From Allosphingosinicella deserti (GTDB lineage: Bacteria; Pseudomonadota; Alphaproteobacteria; Sphingomonadales; Sphingomonadaceae), in contig NZ_PXYI01000014.1 in the NCBI RefSeq assembly GCF_003012735.1, forward strand, positions 29,576-93,575: DNA of 64,000 bases. The letters are read 5' to 3'. Positions 63,878 to 64,000 of this stretch are shown here, piece by piece. Positions within the stretch are counted from its first letter, which is position 1; each line of letters begins with the position of its first letter. The position numbers and the translations under genes are program-made. Under the pieces are notes generated by a model, which saw nothing but the letters and a program-made list of their open reading frames with translations, was not told the origin of the DNA and did no database searches.

Positions 63878-64000
63878 GAGCATGATCATCTTAGACTGAA
63901 GCATATCCGCTGTTTGCGAGGTAGTTTGCGCATTCGACGGGGTCGAAGCAGTCGAGGAGGGTTCCGATGCGCTTCCAGCAGGCTTCGACGGTGCGCTCCT
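63878..64000 (-). mobile_element. end of an IS630-type insertion sequence (cut by window edge)
   Basis: A transposase C-terminus runs to the edge and stops 13 bases before a TA at 63876-63877. IS630 elements insert at and duplicate TA. The outer end GAGCATGATCATC is a candidate terminal inverted repeat. The other end lies outside the window. Confidence 0.65.
63891..64000 (-). CDS. IS630-family transposase, C-terminal fragment (cut by window edge)
   Basis: The minus strand, read from the edge, gives ERTVEACWKRIGTLLDCFDP and then VECANYLANSGYASV before a TAA. This matches the conserved end of IS630 transposases, where a Glu-Arg head and a final (E)C-x-N-Y-x5-GY block recur. Only about 36 residues are inside the window, so intactness cannot be judged. 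Confidence 0.7.
   Translation of the reverse strand, partial: ERTVEACWKRIGTLLDCFDPVECANYLANSGYASV

Overview
The window is GC-rich bacterial DNA from an alphaproteobacterium, most likely a sphingomonad. The basis is a Ros/MucR zinc-finger regulator, a RepB-type ParB gene pair, a large Wzx/Wzy-type exopolysaccharide (EPS) locus and many small Sphingomonas-like hypothetical proteins. No rRNA or marker gene is present, so genus is inference. About 57 genes are supported, plus an IS fragment at the right edge. || Layout. 1-2.8 kb: the start of malate synthase G (minus) and a divergent secreted amidohydrolase. 2.9-9.1 kb: a ParB-like gene with a truncated partner, a membrane HTH/TPR regulator, an orphan OmpR-type response regulator and several small proteins. 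9.3-46.8 kb: the EPS locus. It holds a secreted pectate-lyase-like beta-helix protein, an acyltransferase, a polymerase, glycosyltransferases, two sulfotransferases, Ugd, an outer-membrane barrel, a Wza-like lipoprotein, a WbpM/PglF-like dehydratase fused in frame to a DegT aminotransferase, a PglC-like phosphoglycosyl transferase, a sugar formyltransferase, a PIG-L deacetylase, a flippase, two NarL-type regulators, a Wzc-like copolymerase, CysD, CysN-CysC, CysQ, a phosphoesterase/ATP-grasp/SDR trio and a UDP-glucuronate 4-epimerase. 46.8-54.7 kb: a tight reduced type IV secretion operon, virB2-3-4-6-8-9-10-11. 55-64 kb: a small Cys-motif protein, MucR, an RTX-repeat protein, a second lyase of the 9.3 kb type, small membrane and secreted proteins, and the C-terminus of an IS630-type transposase. 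|| How the genes fit together (inference). Ugd and the 4-epimerase would supply UDP-GlcA and UDP-GalA. The dehydratase-aminotransferase, formyltransferase and deacetylase would make an N-formylated amino-deoxy sugar. The PglC-like enzyme would load the first sugar on undecaprenyl phosphate, and the glycosyltransferases would extend it. The flippase, polymerase, Wzc-like, Wza-like and barrel proteins would polymerise and export it. CysD and CysN-CysC would make PAPS for the two sulfotransferases, and CysQ would clear PAP. These PAPS genes lie in one operon with the Wzc-like gene and a regulator, and the run ends in a terminator-like hairpin. The locus therefore looks like a dedicated system for a sulfated, uronic-acid- and aminosugar-containing exopolysaccharide. 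The three beta-helix proteins are candidate polymer-trimming lyases. || Other points: a three-member family of small proteins sharing an HSFHTD core, two of its members next to the two closely related lyases; a second two-member small-protein family; a receiver domain that has lost its phospho-acceptor Asp; and a T4SS without recognisable VirB1, VirB5, VirB7 or VirD4.
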